Assembly (NCBI GenBank): GCA_903847205.1
Contig: CAINDA010000051.1
Location: forward strand, 36,400-100,399
DNA length: 64,000 nt
Source: an uncultured Bacteroidota bacterium
GTDB lineage: Bacteria; Bacteroidota; Bacteroidia; 2-12-FULL-35-15
Reading direction: 5' to 3'
Notes under the pieces: generated by a model
What the model saw: the letters and a program-made list of their open reading frames with translations, nothing else
What the model was told of the DNA's origin: nothing
The model's database searches: none
Part shown: piece by piece, positions 8,638 through 17,141 of the stretch
Numbering within the stretch: position 1 is the first letter of the stretch
Layout of the letters: the number at the start of each line of letters is the position of its first letter
Position numbers and translations under genes: made by a program

Positions 8638-9873
8638 ATGAAGAATAAAATCATATTAATCATAATCAGTTTAGCAGTAATAGGCGGAGGGGGATACTAT
8701 TATTATACAACAAAAAACAAAGCTGCTGTATATTACTGGAGAGTTATACCTGTTGAAAAAGGCGATGTTAATGTTTTGGTTACCGCTACAGGAGCTATGG
8801 CTGCAGATACATCGGTAGATGTAGGGGTTCAGGTTTCGGGAATCATTGCAAAAATAAAAGTAGATTTTAATGATATTGTAAAAAAAGGAAAAGTAATTGC
8901 GGTGCTGGATACTACTCTTTATTATGCAGCTAAAATAGATGCCGATGCAGGTTTGCAAAGAGCTCAGGCTGCACTTGATCAAGCCAAACGGGAATTTGAC
9001 AGGGCGAAAAATTTATTTGACAATAAGGTGGCCGCTCAGGCTGATTATGATCAGGCTTTTACAGCCTATCAAAATGCACAGGGAAATTTAGTATCCGCCA
9101 AGGCGCAGGTAAACAGAGCTAATATTAATCTAAGGTACTGTACTATTACGGCTCCGATAAGCGGTGTGATAATAGCCAGAAATGTGCAGGTAGGCAATAT
9201 GGTGATTGCAAGTTTTAACAGTCCTGTACTTTTTACAATTGCGTACGATTTAAAAAAGATGCAGGTGCAGGCAGATGTCGGCGAAGCAGATATCGGCCAG
9301 GTGAAAATGGGACAGATGGCCAAGTTTACTGTTGATGCTTATCCCAACGATGTATTTACCGGAACAGTAACACAGGTGAGGCGGCAGCCTATAATGGTGC
9401 AGAATGTAGTTAACTACGTTGTTATTATTGAAGTTCCCAATCCTGATTTAAAGCTGATGCCGGGGCTTACAGCCAATTCAAATATTTTTATCGAGGAACG
9501 TAAAAATGTTTTAAAAATACCAAGCAATGCTTTTTCATTTACGCCGCCTGTTGAATACATTCAGGAATCTAAGGTGCTTCCCGACTCTGTAAAAAAAATA
9601 TGGATGAAGAAGCTGCGTGAAAACAATGAATTAAAAAAACAGCAGATTGTAGAAGCGGATAAAACAATTGGCTTTTTGTGGGTAAAAAAAGGTCCGGATG
9701 TTTTTCCGGTGCAGGTAACAAAGGGGCTTAATGACGGATCGTTTACAGAAATAAGCGGCGGAATACTTGAAGGGGCTGAAGTAGCAGCCGGGGTTAACCA
9801 TGCGCCAACGGCTGCTGATGTGCAGTCATCTAAAAGTCCTTTCATGCCGTCGTTTCCAACAAAGAAAAAATGA
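8638..9873 (+). CDS. MacA/HlyD-type periplasmic adaptor subunit
   Basis: 411 residues. An N-terminal membrane anchor (IILIIISLAVIGGGGYYYY) is followed by a biotinyl-lipoyl half-motif (VQVSGIIAKIKVDFNDIVKKG), a long coiled-coil hairpin (about 95-165, rich in Q/A/K: RAQAALDQAKREFDRAKNLF), the second lipoyl half (APISGVIIARNVQVGNMV), a beta-barrel domain and a membrane-proximal domain. This is the adaptor that links the inner-membrane MacB-type ABC transporter to the TolC-like duct. The stop codon ends 1 base before the ATPase gene start, so the genes are translationally close. Substrate (macrolide, peptide or lipid) cannot be read from the sequence. Confidence 0.9.
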   Translation: MKNKIILIIISLAVIGGGGYYYYTTKNKAAVYYWRVIPVEKGDVNVLVTATGAMAADTSVDVGVQVSGIIAKIKVDFNDIVKKGKVIAVLDTTLYYAAKIDADAGLQRAQAALDQAKREFDRAKNLFDNKVAAQADYDQAFTAYQNAQGNLVSAKAQVNRANINLRYCTITAPISGVIIARNVQVGNMVIASFNSPVLFTIAYDLKKMQVQADVGEADIGQVKMGQMAKFTVDAYPNDVFTGTVTQVRRQPIMVQNVVNYVVIIEVPNPDLKLMPGLTANSNIFIEERKNVLKIPSNAFSFTPPVEYIQESKVLPDSVKKIWMKKLRENNELKKQQIVEADKTIGFLWVKKGPDVFPVQVTKGLNDGSFTEISGGILEGAEVAAGVNHAPTAADVQSSKSPFMPSFPTKKK

Positions 9874-9874
9874 T

Positions 9875-10639
9875 ATGGCTGCTGCTGAAAATTTAATTAC
9901 TGTTAAAGATTTAACCAAAACCTATCGCACCGGTGATATAGAAGTGCATGCACTCAGCGCTGTTTCACTGACTATTAACAAAGGCGATTTTGCTGCAATT
10001 ATGGGTGCCAGCGGTTCAGGCAAATCAACTTTTATGAATATACTCGGCTGCCTCGACAGCCCCACCAGCGGCGAGTATTTAATGGAAGGCAGAGATATAC
10101 TGGGCCGTACTAAAAATGAATTAGCTGAATTGAGAAACAGTAAACTCGGTTTTATTTTTCAGTCGTTTAATATTCTGCCCAGAACATCAGCTATAGAAAA
10201 TGTTGAACTGCCTTTGCTGTATAATAATAAATCATCCGCTAAGGATCGGAAAGAAAGAGCATTTAATGCACTTAAATCGGTAGGACTTGCAGACAGAATA
10301 AATTCTATGCCCAACCAATTATCAGGCGGTCAGCAGCAGCGGGTTGCTATTGCCCGTGCACTGGTAAATGATCCGGTGATAATAATGGCCGATGAGCCTA
10401 CAGGCAACCTTGATTCGAGAACCAGTTATGAGATTATGGACATATTTCAAAAGCTGAACGATAAAGGAATTACTGTTTTGATGGTTACACATGAACCGGA
10501 TATAGCACAGTTTGCAAAGAGGAATATTGTTTTTAAAGACGGTAAAATCATTGCCGATAATCCTGTTAAAGAGAGATTAAATGCAGCGGAAGAATTGAAA
10601 AAAATAGCAGCACGTTCTGAAGATAAAGCAACAACATGA
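9875..10639 (+). CDS. MacB-type ABC transporter ATP-binding protein
   Basis: 254 residues from the ATG at 9875; an upstream in-frame start at 9800 would overlap the adaptor gene and has no homology. All ABC motifs are present: Walker A GASGSGKST, Q-loop IFQSFNILP, signature LSGGQQQRVAIARAL, Walker B VIIMADEPTG, and the switch His in MVTHE. The sequence NLDSRTSYEIMDIF is characteristic of the MacB/LolD subgroup. It powers the permease encoded directly downstream, whose ATG overlaps this gene's TGA by 4 bases (10636-10639). In E. coli MacB the ATPase and permease are fused; here they are separate polypeptides. Confidence 0.93.
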   Translation: MAAAENLITVKDLTKTYRTGDIEVHALSAVSLTINKGDFAAIMGASGSGKSTFMNILGCLDSPTSGEYLMEGRDILGRTKNELAELRNSKLGFIFQSFNILPRTSAIENVELPLLYNNKSSAKDRKERAFNALKSVGLADRINSMPNQLSGGQQQRVAIARALVNDPVIIMADEPTGNLDSRTSYEIMDIFQKLNDKGITVLMVTHEPDIAQFAKRNIVFKDGKIIADNPVKERLNAAEELKKIAARSEDKATT

Positions 10640-11862
10640 GAATCCTTAATTTATTAAAAGTAGCTTACCGTTCGCTTAACCGCAATAAACTCAGAAGTTT
10701 TTTAACTATGCTGGGTATTATTATCGGTGTGGCTTCAGTTATTGCAATGCTGGCTATAGGGGAGGGTTCTAACCGAAATATAAAAGCATCGGTTGCCAGT
10801 TTGGGAACCAATTCAATTATGATTTTTCCGGGAACTACCTCTCAGGGAGGCGTACACGGCGGTGCATCATCTAACCAGACTATTAAATTAGAAGATGTGG
10901 AAGCAATAGCCTCGCGCTGCGATTTGGTGAATCATGTATCGCCGGTAGATCAAAAAAGAGTACAGGTAATTTATGGTTCTCAAAACTGGGGCACAACGGT
11001 TTTGGGAGTAAAAAATGATTATATGATTATACGCTCGCTTACAATAGCAAAGGGGACAGGCTTTACAGCTTCGGATGAGCGCTCGGCTGCAAAGGTATGT
11101 TTGGTAGGCGTTACTATTATTGCGAATTTGTTCGGCGACGAAAACATTGATCCTACTGGGCAGATTATCCGTATCAACAGCATACCTGTTAGGATTGCAG
11201 GTGTACTGACAAAAATGGGGCAGAACACTTTCGGGCAGGATCAGGATGATATTATTATAGCTCCTTTTTCAATGGTTCAAAAAAGAATGGCCCCTTCATT
11301 AATATATGTAAACAGCATACTTGCTTCGGGAGTTTCTGAAGCTCAGATTAATGATGCAGTTGATGAAATTACAAGCGTGCTTCGCGAAAAACACAAGATT
11401 GCTCCATCTGATGATAATGATTTTACTGTGCGTACACAATCGGATATCGGCGCTATTTTCGGCACTATTTCTAAAGTAATGACTATTCTGCTGGCAAGCA
11501 TAGCAAGCATTTCGCTGTTAGTAGGCGGCATAGGCATTATGAATATTATGCTGGTATCGGTTACTGAGCGCACACGTGAAATAGGCATACGTATGGCCAT
11601 AGGAGCCAAAGGCAGGGATGTGCTTATTCAGTTTATGATTGAATCAATTGTAATAAGTTTTGTGGGAGGGCTTATTGGTATTGCACTGGGAATTGCGGTT
11701 TCGGAAGCAGTAGCGAAATTCGGCAACTGGCCGGTTGTTGTTACATTAAGTTCTATTTTGATGTCGTTTGTATTTTCGGCGGCGGTAGGCGTATTCTTCG
11801 GATGGTATCCGGCACGTAAAGCTGCAGCGCTTAATCCGATTGATGCTTTGAGGTATGAGTGA
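10636..11862 (+). CDS. MacB-type ABC transporter permease (FtsX family)
   Basis: 408 residues. One N-terminal membrane helix (FLTMLGIIIGVASVIAMLAI) precedes a large periplasmic MacB core domain (about 45-270), then the FtsX domain with three C-terminal helices (ILLASIASISLLVGGIGIMN; FMIESIVISFVGGLIGIALG; SILMSFVFSAAVGVFFGWYP). The conserved cytoplasmic coupling stretch VTERTREIGIRMAIGAKG is intact, and the end ARKAAALNPIDALRYE is the family's usual C-terminus. Works as a mechanotransmitter with the preceding ATPase, adaptor and TolC-like protein. The ATGA overlap with the ATPase gene indicates translational coupling. Confidence 0.93.
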   Translation: MRILNLLKVAYRSLNRNKLRSFLTMLGIIIGVASVIAMLAIGEGSNRNIKASVASLGTNSIMIFPGTTSQGGVHGGASSNQTIKLEDVEAIASRCDLVNHVSPVDQKRVQVIYGSQNWGTTVLGVKNDYMIIRSLTIAKGTGFTASDERSAAKVCLVGVTIIANLFGDENIDPTGQIIRINSIPVRIAGVLTKMGQNTFGQDQDDIIIAPFSMVQKRMAPSLIYVNSILASGVSEAQINDAVDEITSVLREKHKIAPSDDNDFTVRTQSDIGAIFGTISKVMTILLASIASISLLVGGIGIMNIMLVSVTERTREIGIRMAIGAKGRDVLIQFMIESIVISFVGGLIGIALGIAVSEAVAKFGNWPVVVTLSSILMSFVFSAAVGVFFGWYPARKAAALNPIDALRYE

Positions 11863-12134
11863 TATATTGTGTAGGATGGGAACGCTGATCCCCGCAGGTT
11901 TTTAAGATTAAAAATGATTTTTTATAACATAAGCTGTGTATATGATTGGCCTTTTGAGGATATGATTAAACCTCGGCGCATAACGTAAAATCATAAAAAT
12001 TCATAAAGCATTTAATCATTTTTTTTCATAAGGATCATAATAAATCTGCGTTCCCATAATACCCAGTATTAATTTAAATATATAAAGTCTAATAATCAGA
12101 TTAAATCTTATGCCAAATTTTAAATTCAATTTTT

Positions 12135-12674
12135 ATGCAGCTTACAAAATATAAAAACACAATTATTTACTCCTTAATTCTATTAATTTTTATGACTTCA
12201 GCAGCTATAAAATCGCAGCCCCTGCAAACAGTGCCTTATGTTGACTTAAAAAAATATGCAGGCCTGTGGCACGAAATTGCATTGTTTCCTCAGACATTCG
12301 AAAAAGGCTGTAATGCAACAACAGCTGAATATACAGCCACCGAAAAAGGATATGTAATAGTTGAGAACAGGTGTAACAAAGGCAGTGTTACAGGCAAACA
12401 GTCGTATATAAAAGGCAAAGCATTTGTGGAAGAAAATTCAGGCAATGCAAAATTGAAGGTGCAGTTTTTCTGGCCTTTCAAAGCTAAATACTGGATAATT
12501 GATTTGGCTTCCGATTACAGTTATGCTGTGGTAAGCCATCCAAGCAAAAAATATTTATGGATATTATCCCGTACTCCAAAAATGAATGATGCCGTTTATC
12601 AGGGCATTATTGCCCGGCTTAAAGAAAAAGGTTTTGATTTAACAAAACTGCAGCTGATTAATCAGCTTCCCTGA
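12135..12674 (+). CDS. blc: Blc-like bacterial lipocalin
   Basis: 179 residues. An N-terminal hydrophobic leader (IIYSLILLIFMTSAAIKSQ) suggests export, but no clear lipobox is present, unlike E. coli Blc. The lipocalin signature G-x-W is in YAGLWHEIALFP, followed by the apolipoprotein D/Blc-type FEKGCNATTAEY, ENRCNKG and the strand pair YWIIDLASDYSYAVVSHPS and LWILSRTP. Two cysteines (in KGCN and NRCN) may form a disulfide. The protein would bind lysophospholipids or fatty acids at the envelope; Blc proteins are usually induced under stress or in stationary phase. It stands alone between the efflux operon and the repeat array. Confidence 0.88.
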   Translation: MQLTKYKNTIIYSLILLIFMTSAAIKSQPLQTVPYVDLKKYAGLWHEIALFPQTFEKGCNATTAEYTATEKGYVIVENRCNKGSVTGKQSYIKGKAFVEENSGNAKLKVQFFWPFKAKYWIIDLASDYSYAVVSHPSKKYLWILSRTPKMNDAVYQGIIARLKEKGFDLTKLQLINQLP

Positions 12675-12947
12675 TTTTATTGTTTCTGTTTGTGCAATTA
12701 TTGCAAAACCTTTAGTTTTTGCAAAATTGCAATGCCGGCATCATTGCTATATAGCTTTTGGCGAATCCTTTGTAAAGCTCAGCATAACCTTTCCGCCGAA
12801 CATGATTTTAAACATGTTTAATTATAAACTCATAATATACCTTTCGCCCCGGTTAGTACATTGCTTTTTTCATCGGTTAAACCCTTTAATTCAATTTTAG
12901 AGCAGCAGGCTGAGCCGATAAAGAAAACAGCCCGGTAATAAATTTTA
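12675..12947. other. Intergenic region after the lipocalin gene
   Basis: No gene seen. A hairpin with stem TTGCAAAA / TTTTGCAA at 12701-12724 lies 27 bases after the lipocalin stop and may end its transcript, although the U tract is missing. The rest is AT-rich and leads into the strong promoter at 12948. Confidence 0.35.
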
Positions 12948-12978
12948 TTTGTAGATGTAATTTATCTTATTACTTTTG
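12948..12978 (+). promoter_or_regulatory. Strong consensus promoter reading into the 21-bp repeat array
   Basis: TTTG at 12948-12951 and TACTTTTG at 12971-12978 with a 19-base spacer match the Bacteroidota -33/-7 consensus perfectly. The ATG of the following frame (12984) lies only 5 bases after the -7 element, so the transcript would be leaderless or the frame untranslated. Confidence 0.7.
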
Positions 12979-12983
12979 TTCCG

Positions 12984-13565
12984 ATGAAAAATATCGGTAC
13001 AATAACACAAAGTGTCGGCAAAAGCTTTAATAGTAACGGTTATAGGATAAATAAATCCGCATTTTTTACAGCAGTTTCTGTTTCCGAAACTGCTTTTTTC
13101 AGCAAAAACATCTTTTTTTTATCAACTATTGATGCCCTTAATTTCCGAAAGGCAAAATCAATAAATACCGCCTTACATATTTCCGGAAGGTTTAAAAGCA
13201 GCTTTTTTAAGAGTAATCTTAGTTTATCGGCAAAAACAATTGTTTCTGCTTCAGGAATAGTTATTCCTGACACAAAAACAATTATTCCCGTGACGGAAAC
13301 AATTGTTTCTGTTACAAAAACAATTATCCCCGAGGTAAAAACAATTATTCCCCTGTCGGAAACAATTATTCCTGACACAGAAACAGTTATTCCTGTAACA
13401 AAAACAATTGTTTCTGAGGTAAAAACAATTATTCCTGAAGCAGAAACAATTGTTTCTGACACAGAAACAGCTATTCCCATCACAAAAACAAGTATGCCTG
13501 CTTTAAAAACCATTCAGCCATTGCTAAAAAATTGTATTACTGAAAAAAAATTAACAATCAATTAA
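12984..13565 (+). CDS. Doubtful open frame spanning the 21-bp repeat array (heptapeptide repeats)
   Basis: 193 codons. The first 80 residues are low-complexity (S/F/N/K-rich) with no signal peptide; residues from about 84 are a heptapeptide repeat of type K/E-T-I-I/V-P/S-x-T (KTIIPVT, ETIVSVT, KTIIPEV, ETIIPDT and so on), directly imposed by the underlying 21-bp DNA repeat. Because 21 is a multiple of three, any stop-free frame through the array stays open, and the minus strand is open too, so openness is weak evidence of coding. A perfect promoter 5 bases upstream shows the region is probably transcribed. I cannot decide between a leaderless heptapeptide-repeat protein and a non-coding repeat transcript that reads into the gene at 13592. 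Confidence 0.3.
   Translation: MKNIGTITQSVGKSFNSNGYRINKSAFFTAVSVSETAFFSKNIFFLSTIDALNFRKAKSINTALHISGRFKSSFFKSNLSLSAKTIVSASGIVIPDTKTIIPVTETIVSVTKTIIPEVKTIIPLSETIIPDTETVIPVTKTIVSEVKTIIPEAETIVSDTETAIPITKTSMPALKTIQPLLKNCITEKKLTIN
13234..13527. repeat. 21-bp tandem repeat array, 14 units
   Basis: Fourteen consecutive units start every 21 bases from 13234 to 13507. The consensus is AAACAATTRTTYCYG followed by six variable bases; several units contain the palindrome GAAACAATTGTTTC. Units diverge at the variable positions but never change length. The period equals two turns of B-DNA, so the A-tract and palindrome face the same side in each unit. The array lies downstream of a strong promoter and 64 bases before the gene at 13592. 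Confidence 0.9.
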
Positions 13566-13591
13566 ATATAAACCAAAAAAAAATAAACAAA

Positions 13592-14218
13592 ATGGTAAAA
13601 ATTAAAAATGATTTATTTCACAAAACAATCGGTGAAAAATTAGCAGAGGTTACAACAATAGGCCCTTTAATAGCCGCCGATGCTAATGCAGATGTGGCTG
13701 CAACAGGCGCAGCACTTATTGCTGAAAACGGGGTATTGAACCAAAAAAATATTGATAATACCATGGCGCAGATGGCGGCTCTGGCATCTACCAAAGCTTT
13801 AATGGATGAAGAAAATACCTGGAACGAGAATTATAAAGCTGCTTCGGCTAAAATGATGGAAAAGTACCCTAATAATCCTGAAAAATGGAAAGCTTCCGGT
13901 TTTAAAACAGGCGCGGCTAAAACGCCGACTGTTGCTCCCGGAAAAGTTTTAAATGTTTCAGTTACCACAACAATTTCAAGTACGGTAAATGATGTGCATT
14001 GGGATACTTTAACAGGTGCTAAAATTTATAAAAAACAAGTTTGCACCGGCGACCCGACCATAGAAGCCAATTGGCATGCTGATACTCCTGATGATGTTGC
14101 TTTTCAAAGCCATTCAACAGTTACAGTTGTGCCTAATGTAACAAACTGGGTGCGTATTGCAGGTTCAAATGGAATTGGGCAGGGTGAATGGAGCAATCCT
14201 GCGAAAGCCAGCGCTTAA
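13592..14218 (+). CDS. Unclassified protein with C-terminal fibronectin-III-like domain
   Basis: 208 residues, no signal peptide. The N-terminal 95 residues are helical and alanine-rich (AADANADVAATGAALIAENG), followed by NWNENYKAAS-like and MEKYPNNPEKWKASG segments. From about residue 115 comes a fibronectin-III-like beta sandwich (APGKVLNVSVTTT, VHWDTLTGAKIYKKQV, VTNWVRIAGSNGIGQGEWS). I have the impression of a family seen repeatedly in Bacteroidota next to short tandem repeat arrays, but no function is known to me. The upstream 21-bp array and the promoter at 12948 probably belong to the same transcription unit; a terminator follows at 14233. Confidence 0.75.
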   Translation: MVKIKNDLFHKTIGEKLAEVTTIGPLIAADANADVAATGAALIAENGVLNQKNIDNTMAQMAALASTKALMDEENTWNENYKAASAKMMEKYPNNPEKWKASGFKTGAAKTPTVAPGKVLNVSVTTTISSTVNDVHWDTLTGAKIYKKQVCTGDPTIEANWHADTPDDVAFQSHSTVTVVPNVTNWVRIAGSNGIGQGEWSNPAKASA

Positions 14219-14232
14219 TGATTAATGAAAAT

Positions 14233-14266
14233 CCCGGCAGGCTTGTTTGAGTTTGCTGGGGTTTTT
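14233..14266 (+). terminator. Rho-independent terminator after the FN3-like gene
   Basis: Stem CCCGGCA / TGCTGGG (one G-U pair) with a 14-base loop followed by GTTTTT, starting 15 bases after the stop codon at 14218. Confidence 0.6.
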
Positions 14267-14308
14267 GAAGAATGAAGGAATTAAAAACCTTATTTTTAAA
14301 ATATATAA

Positions 14309-14968
14309 ATGAAAAATATTTTTTTTATATCAGTAATTATTTTATTGTTTTTCAGCACTTGCAAGAAAAAGGAAGTTGCCGGTAATGATCCATCTGTTAC
14401 ACCCCATGCTCATTATGATAGTTTAGCGCTGAGTATATTGCCATTTAAATTTAAGGTTGGGAGCTATTGGGTATATAAAAATGACTCAACTGCAATACTC
14501 GACAGCATAATTATTGACAGCATTTCAACAGGATTTATAATTACTACCCCATCAGTTCATGGTACAACTGATCCAATACTATCACAATTTTATAAAATGT
14601 ACATACATGATTTTGGTTCTTCAAAATATTATAATGAATGCTTAATTGAAAATCATTTGGTTAGAAATTTCGGGGGAGATTTTTCTCATTTTTTAGGCCA
14701 ATTAATTTATATTTCAAATGACTCAATAGGGACTTCAGCAGAGGGAATGGCAATTACTGCTAAATTCCCTAATATGATTGTTAATTCAAATAATTTCTAT
14801 TATGTAGATGAAGTAAAAATTACCGCTGCTAACCAATATCAACCAGAATTTTCAAATGATACATATCTATATTATTCAGATTCTATTGGTTTAATTAGAA
14901 AAGAAACGTTTTTGAGTTCAAGTAATATTGAATCTTGGAGTATAAAAAGATGGCATGTGATAAAGTAA
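14309..14968 (+). CDS. Putative lipoprotein of unknown function
   Basis: 219 residues. The leader (IFFISVIILLFFSTCKKKE) fits a Bacteroidota lipoprotein signal with the acylated Cys near residue 18 and lysines after it. The mature protein begins with a T/P/H linker, then an all-beta domain with a recurrent phrase FKVGSYWVYKNDST, a pattern common in Bacteroidota lipoproteins whose beta strands carry YxVYxNDS motifs. I recognise no catalytic residues. It sits between the array-associated gene and another lipoprotein gene with its own leader, both same strand, with spacing too wide to prove an operon. Confidence 0.7.
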   Translation: MKNIFFISVIILLFFSTCKKKEVAGNDPSVTPHAHYDSLALSILPFKFKVGSYWVYKNDSTAILDSIIIDSISTGFIITTPSVHGTTDPILSQFYKMYIHDFGSSKYYNECLIENHLVRNFGGDFSHFLGQLIYISNDSIGTSAEGMAITAKFPNMIVNSNNFYYVDEVKITAANQYQPEFSNDTYLYYSDSIGLIRKETFLSSSNIESWSIKRWHVIK

Positions 14969-15090
14969 AGCAATTTCTCCCCGCTTGTCGGTATTTGCAA
15001 CCCCGATCAAATAGTTTAAGGATTTGCAATCCGATTAAATTTACAATGCAGCGTTCAAACACAAAACTTAAATCAAATAATAAATAAACT

Positions 15091-15744
15091 ATGAAAAAAT
15101 TAAATACACTAAAACCAATTATTGTAACAACATTACTTTTGGCTGCAGGATTAACAAGCTGTAAAAAGAGTACACCAACGCCCGTACCTACTGCAAATAC
15201 AAATAATCCGGTGGTAGTGCCGACATCTAATCTTTATTTCGAGGCAACAATAAACGGTACTGCGGTATCATTTCAGGATGGTGTATCCATGTACGGTGCC
15301 GGCGGCGGAGATGAGAGCGGAACAGAACCAGCAGGCTGGCAGGAAGTACAAAATTGTTTGGTGATGAAAGCCCTTACCACAACTAATTTTGGAGGTTTTT
15401 ATATTATGAAAACCTTTGCTAACCAGCCCGCGCCAGCAGAGATAGACAGTATGTTTTCAGTGAAGGTTTACCCTTATGGAAAGCAGTCGTCAAGCACTTC
15501 AGTAAACGGCATTGATGGAGCAAGAGTATATTATGTTGATAACAGCGGTGTAGAATGGGCAACTGATTTTGGAAGCGGCATACAAACAGGCAGCGCATTC
15601 AGCATCACAGAGAATATAGCCAATACAAATACGTACTCTCGCCGCATAAGTAAAGCAGTGTTTAACTGCAAGCTTTATAATGCAGCAGGCCAGTCAATGA
15701 CCTTAACCAATGGAATCTGCCGGCTTCGTACAGTTTATTATTAG
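15091..15744 (+). CDS. Putative lipoprotein of unknown function
   Basis: 217 residues. Signal sequence IIVTTLLLAAGLTSCKKS ends in a clear lipobox with Cys near residue 24. A T/P-rich linker (TPTPVPTANTNNPVVVPTSN) leads to a compact beta-rich domain beginning YFEATINGTAVSFQDGV, similar in style to Bacteroidota proteins in which a tethered domain opens with F-x-A-x-I-[ND]-G. The C-terminal strands (VYYVDNSGVEWATDFGSG; FNCKLYNAAGQSMTLTNG) complete a probable beta sandwich. Likely anchored to the outer membrane; function not recognised. Confidence 0.72.
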   Translation: MKKLNTLKPIIVTTLLLAAGLTSCKKSTPTPVPTANTNNPVVVPTSNLYFEATINGTAVSFQDGVSMYGAGGGDESGTEPAGWQEVQNCLVMKALTTTNFGGFYIMKTFANQPAPAEIDSMFSVKVYPYGKQSSSTSVNGIDGARVYYVDNSGVEWATDFGSGIQTGSAFSITENIANTNTYSRRISKAVFNCKLYNAAGQSMTLTNGICRLRTVYY

Positions 15745-15770
15745 AAACCGATAGATTAAATAAAAATAAA

Positions 15771-16037
15771 ATGGAACCAATAGATCTCAGCAATAAATTA
15801 ATTTTTGAGATTGACGAAAAAACTTTGAAGGAAGCAGCGCATCGCTGTAATAAAGATTTCGAATGTTTAAAAATTGAAAATCATTCATGTTTTGCTGAAG
15901 TTAACCGCACCATAAATTATAAAGTTTATTTTGTAAACTGCAAAAATTCAATCTGTAATTACAATTTAAATTTTGGCGGTTCAAATATCTGCAACTGCCC
16001 TGTGAGGCAGGAGGTATATAATAAGTATAAGAAATAA
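15771..16037 (+). CDS. Small cysteine-rich protein of unknown function
   Basis: 88 residues with no signal peptide. Seven cysteines are spread through the chain (HRCNKDFEC, NHSCF, VNCKNSICNYN, NICNC), including a final CNC. The arrangement could bind a metal or form disulfides; the lack of a leader favours a cytoplasmic metal site. The start ATG lies 26 bases after the lipoprotein stop, so the two may be co-transcribed. No family recognised. Confidence 0.6.
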   Translation: MEPIDLSNKLIFEIDEKTLKEAAHRCNKDFECLKIENHSCFAEVNRTINYKVYFVNCKNSICNYNLNFGGSNICNCPVRQEVYNKYKK

Positions 16038-16260
16038 GCAGCAGCCTGTATTGAAACAGGCCGATAAAATTTAATTAAAAAGCGGAGCATAAAGCCCAGT
16101 TTTTTTTTATCCTGTATTTCTATGAATAATAGAACAGGCTTATTTCGATTTTGGCGATAAAATAAATAAACAAACAATAGCAATTGAAGCCATAAAAAAA
16201 ATACTTTTGTTTTATAAATCAATATGAATTTTTCCCCGAAACAAAAAACAAAATATACTT

Positions 16261-16833
16261 ATGAATATTAAAAAAAAGATAACAGCTGCAGCCATTTGTT
16301 TGAGTCTGCTATTTGCAGCATCGCACAGCATTAATGCGCAGGCAAAGGCATCGGAAATAGATTATAAAAAAGAATTTTTAATTGCATCGTCTATTTCAGC
16401 TGTGCAGACCAAATATGGGGAGAATTTAAAAAAAGCAACACAAGCCGGCGAAGAAGGCAGCATAACAGAAATTTATCAGCTTTTTAAAGCAGGTAAATTA
16501 ATTGTAGAAATTACACCTGATGCCGAAAATGAAAAAAATATAGGAGAGATAACAATATTTGATCCTTCATATAAAAACGTTAAAGGAGCAGGCATAGGCA
16601 CTTCAATAAGTGAATTTGCAAAAATTTATCCCGATATGGAAATCGGCTATACCTATGTATCAGATAGATTTATTGTGCAAAGCAGCAAAGAAAAATTTGT
16701 ACAGTTTGAGCTAAACCCCAAAGATTATATCGGTAATAAAGAAACGCTTACTACCTCTGATTGGATAGTTCTGGCTGAAAAAAACTTTATTAAAACTGCA
16801 AAAATTAAATCGGTAAGAATTTATGGGAAATAA
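16261..16833 (+). CDS. Exported protein of unknown function
   Basis: 190 residues with a classical signal peptide (ITAAAICLSLLFAASHSINA then Q). The mature chain is alpha/beta: YKKEFLIASSISAVQTKYGE, IYQLFKAGKLIVEITPDAEN, GAGIGTSISEFAKIYPDMEI, and a closing strand KIKSVRIYG. The G-x-G-I-G-T-S-I-x-E phrase resembles the opening of small secreted proteins in Bacteroidota that measure a deviation from a reference curve, but I cannot assign a function. A strong terminator follows at 16875. Confidence 0.65.
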   Translation: MNIKKKITAAAICLSLLFAASHSINAQAKASEIDYKKEFLIASSISAVQTKYGENLKKATQAGEEGSITEIYQLFKAGKLIVEITPDAENEKNIGEITIFDPSYKNVKGAGIGTSISEFAKIYPDMEIGYTYVSDRFIVQSSKEKFVQFELNPKDYIGNKETLTTSDWIVLAEKNFIKTAKIKSVRIYGK

Positions 16834-16874
16834 AATATTCTGCTTTCAAGCAATTTAACTATCAAATAAATATA

Positions 16875-16904
16875 AAACAGGCGCTGAAAAGCGCCTGTTT
16901 TTTT
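16875..16904 (+). terminator. Strong Rho-independent terminator
   Basis: Perfect 10-base-pair stem AAACAGGCGC / GCGCCTGTTT with a 6-base loop (TGAAAA), followed by a run of T. It lies 41 bases after the stop of the exported protein and isolates it from the small-peptide cluster. Confidence 0.9.
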
Positions 16905-17075
16905 ATCATTAATTTATGCCTGATTTTAAATAGTAACATTCTTCTTCTGCATTTTCGGGTTTAAATACCTCCATAATCCCGCCTTCCAGCCTTTAAAGCA
17001 GTTTTTATTCTCCCATATATACCCCTGATTATCACCTGTTATAAAATAAAAAAATAATATTTTTCATTCCTACCC

Positions 17076-17099
17076 AACCTTTTACTAAATACCCCCGTG
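17076..17099 (+). promoter_or_regulatory. ECF-sigma-like promoter of small peptide gene 1
   Basis: AACC at 17076-17079 and CGTG at 17096-17099, 20 bases apart start to start, embedded in AACCTTTTACTAAATACC. The same block, with the same spacing, precedes gene 2. AAC and CGT cores are the classic -35 and -10 of extracytoplasmic-function sigma factors. Sequence identity between the two copies extends through TTGT and AGAGAGAAACATTAACCT to the start codons. Confidence 0.55.
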
Positions 17100-17141
17100 T
17101 TTGTAAGTAGAGAGAAACATTAACCTAAAAACTCAAAAGCC

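Noticed and set aside
13040..13513. Minus-strand frame with ETIVFVTG-type repeats
   Set aside because: Same effect of the 21-bp array; no promoter on that strand and the plus strand has the consensus promoter.
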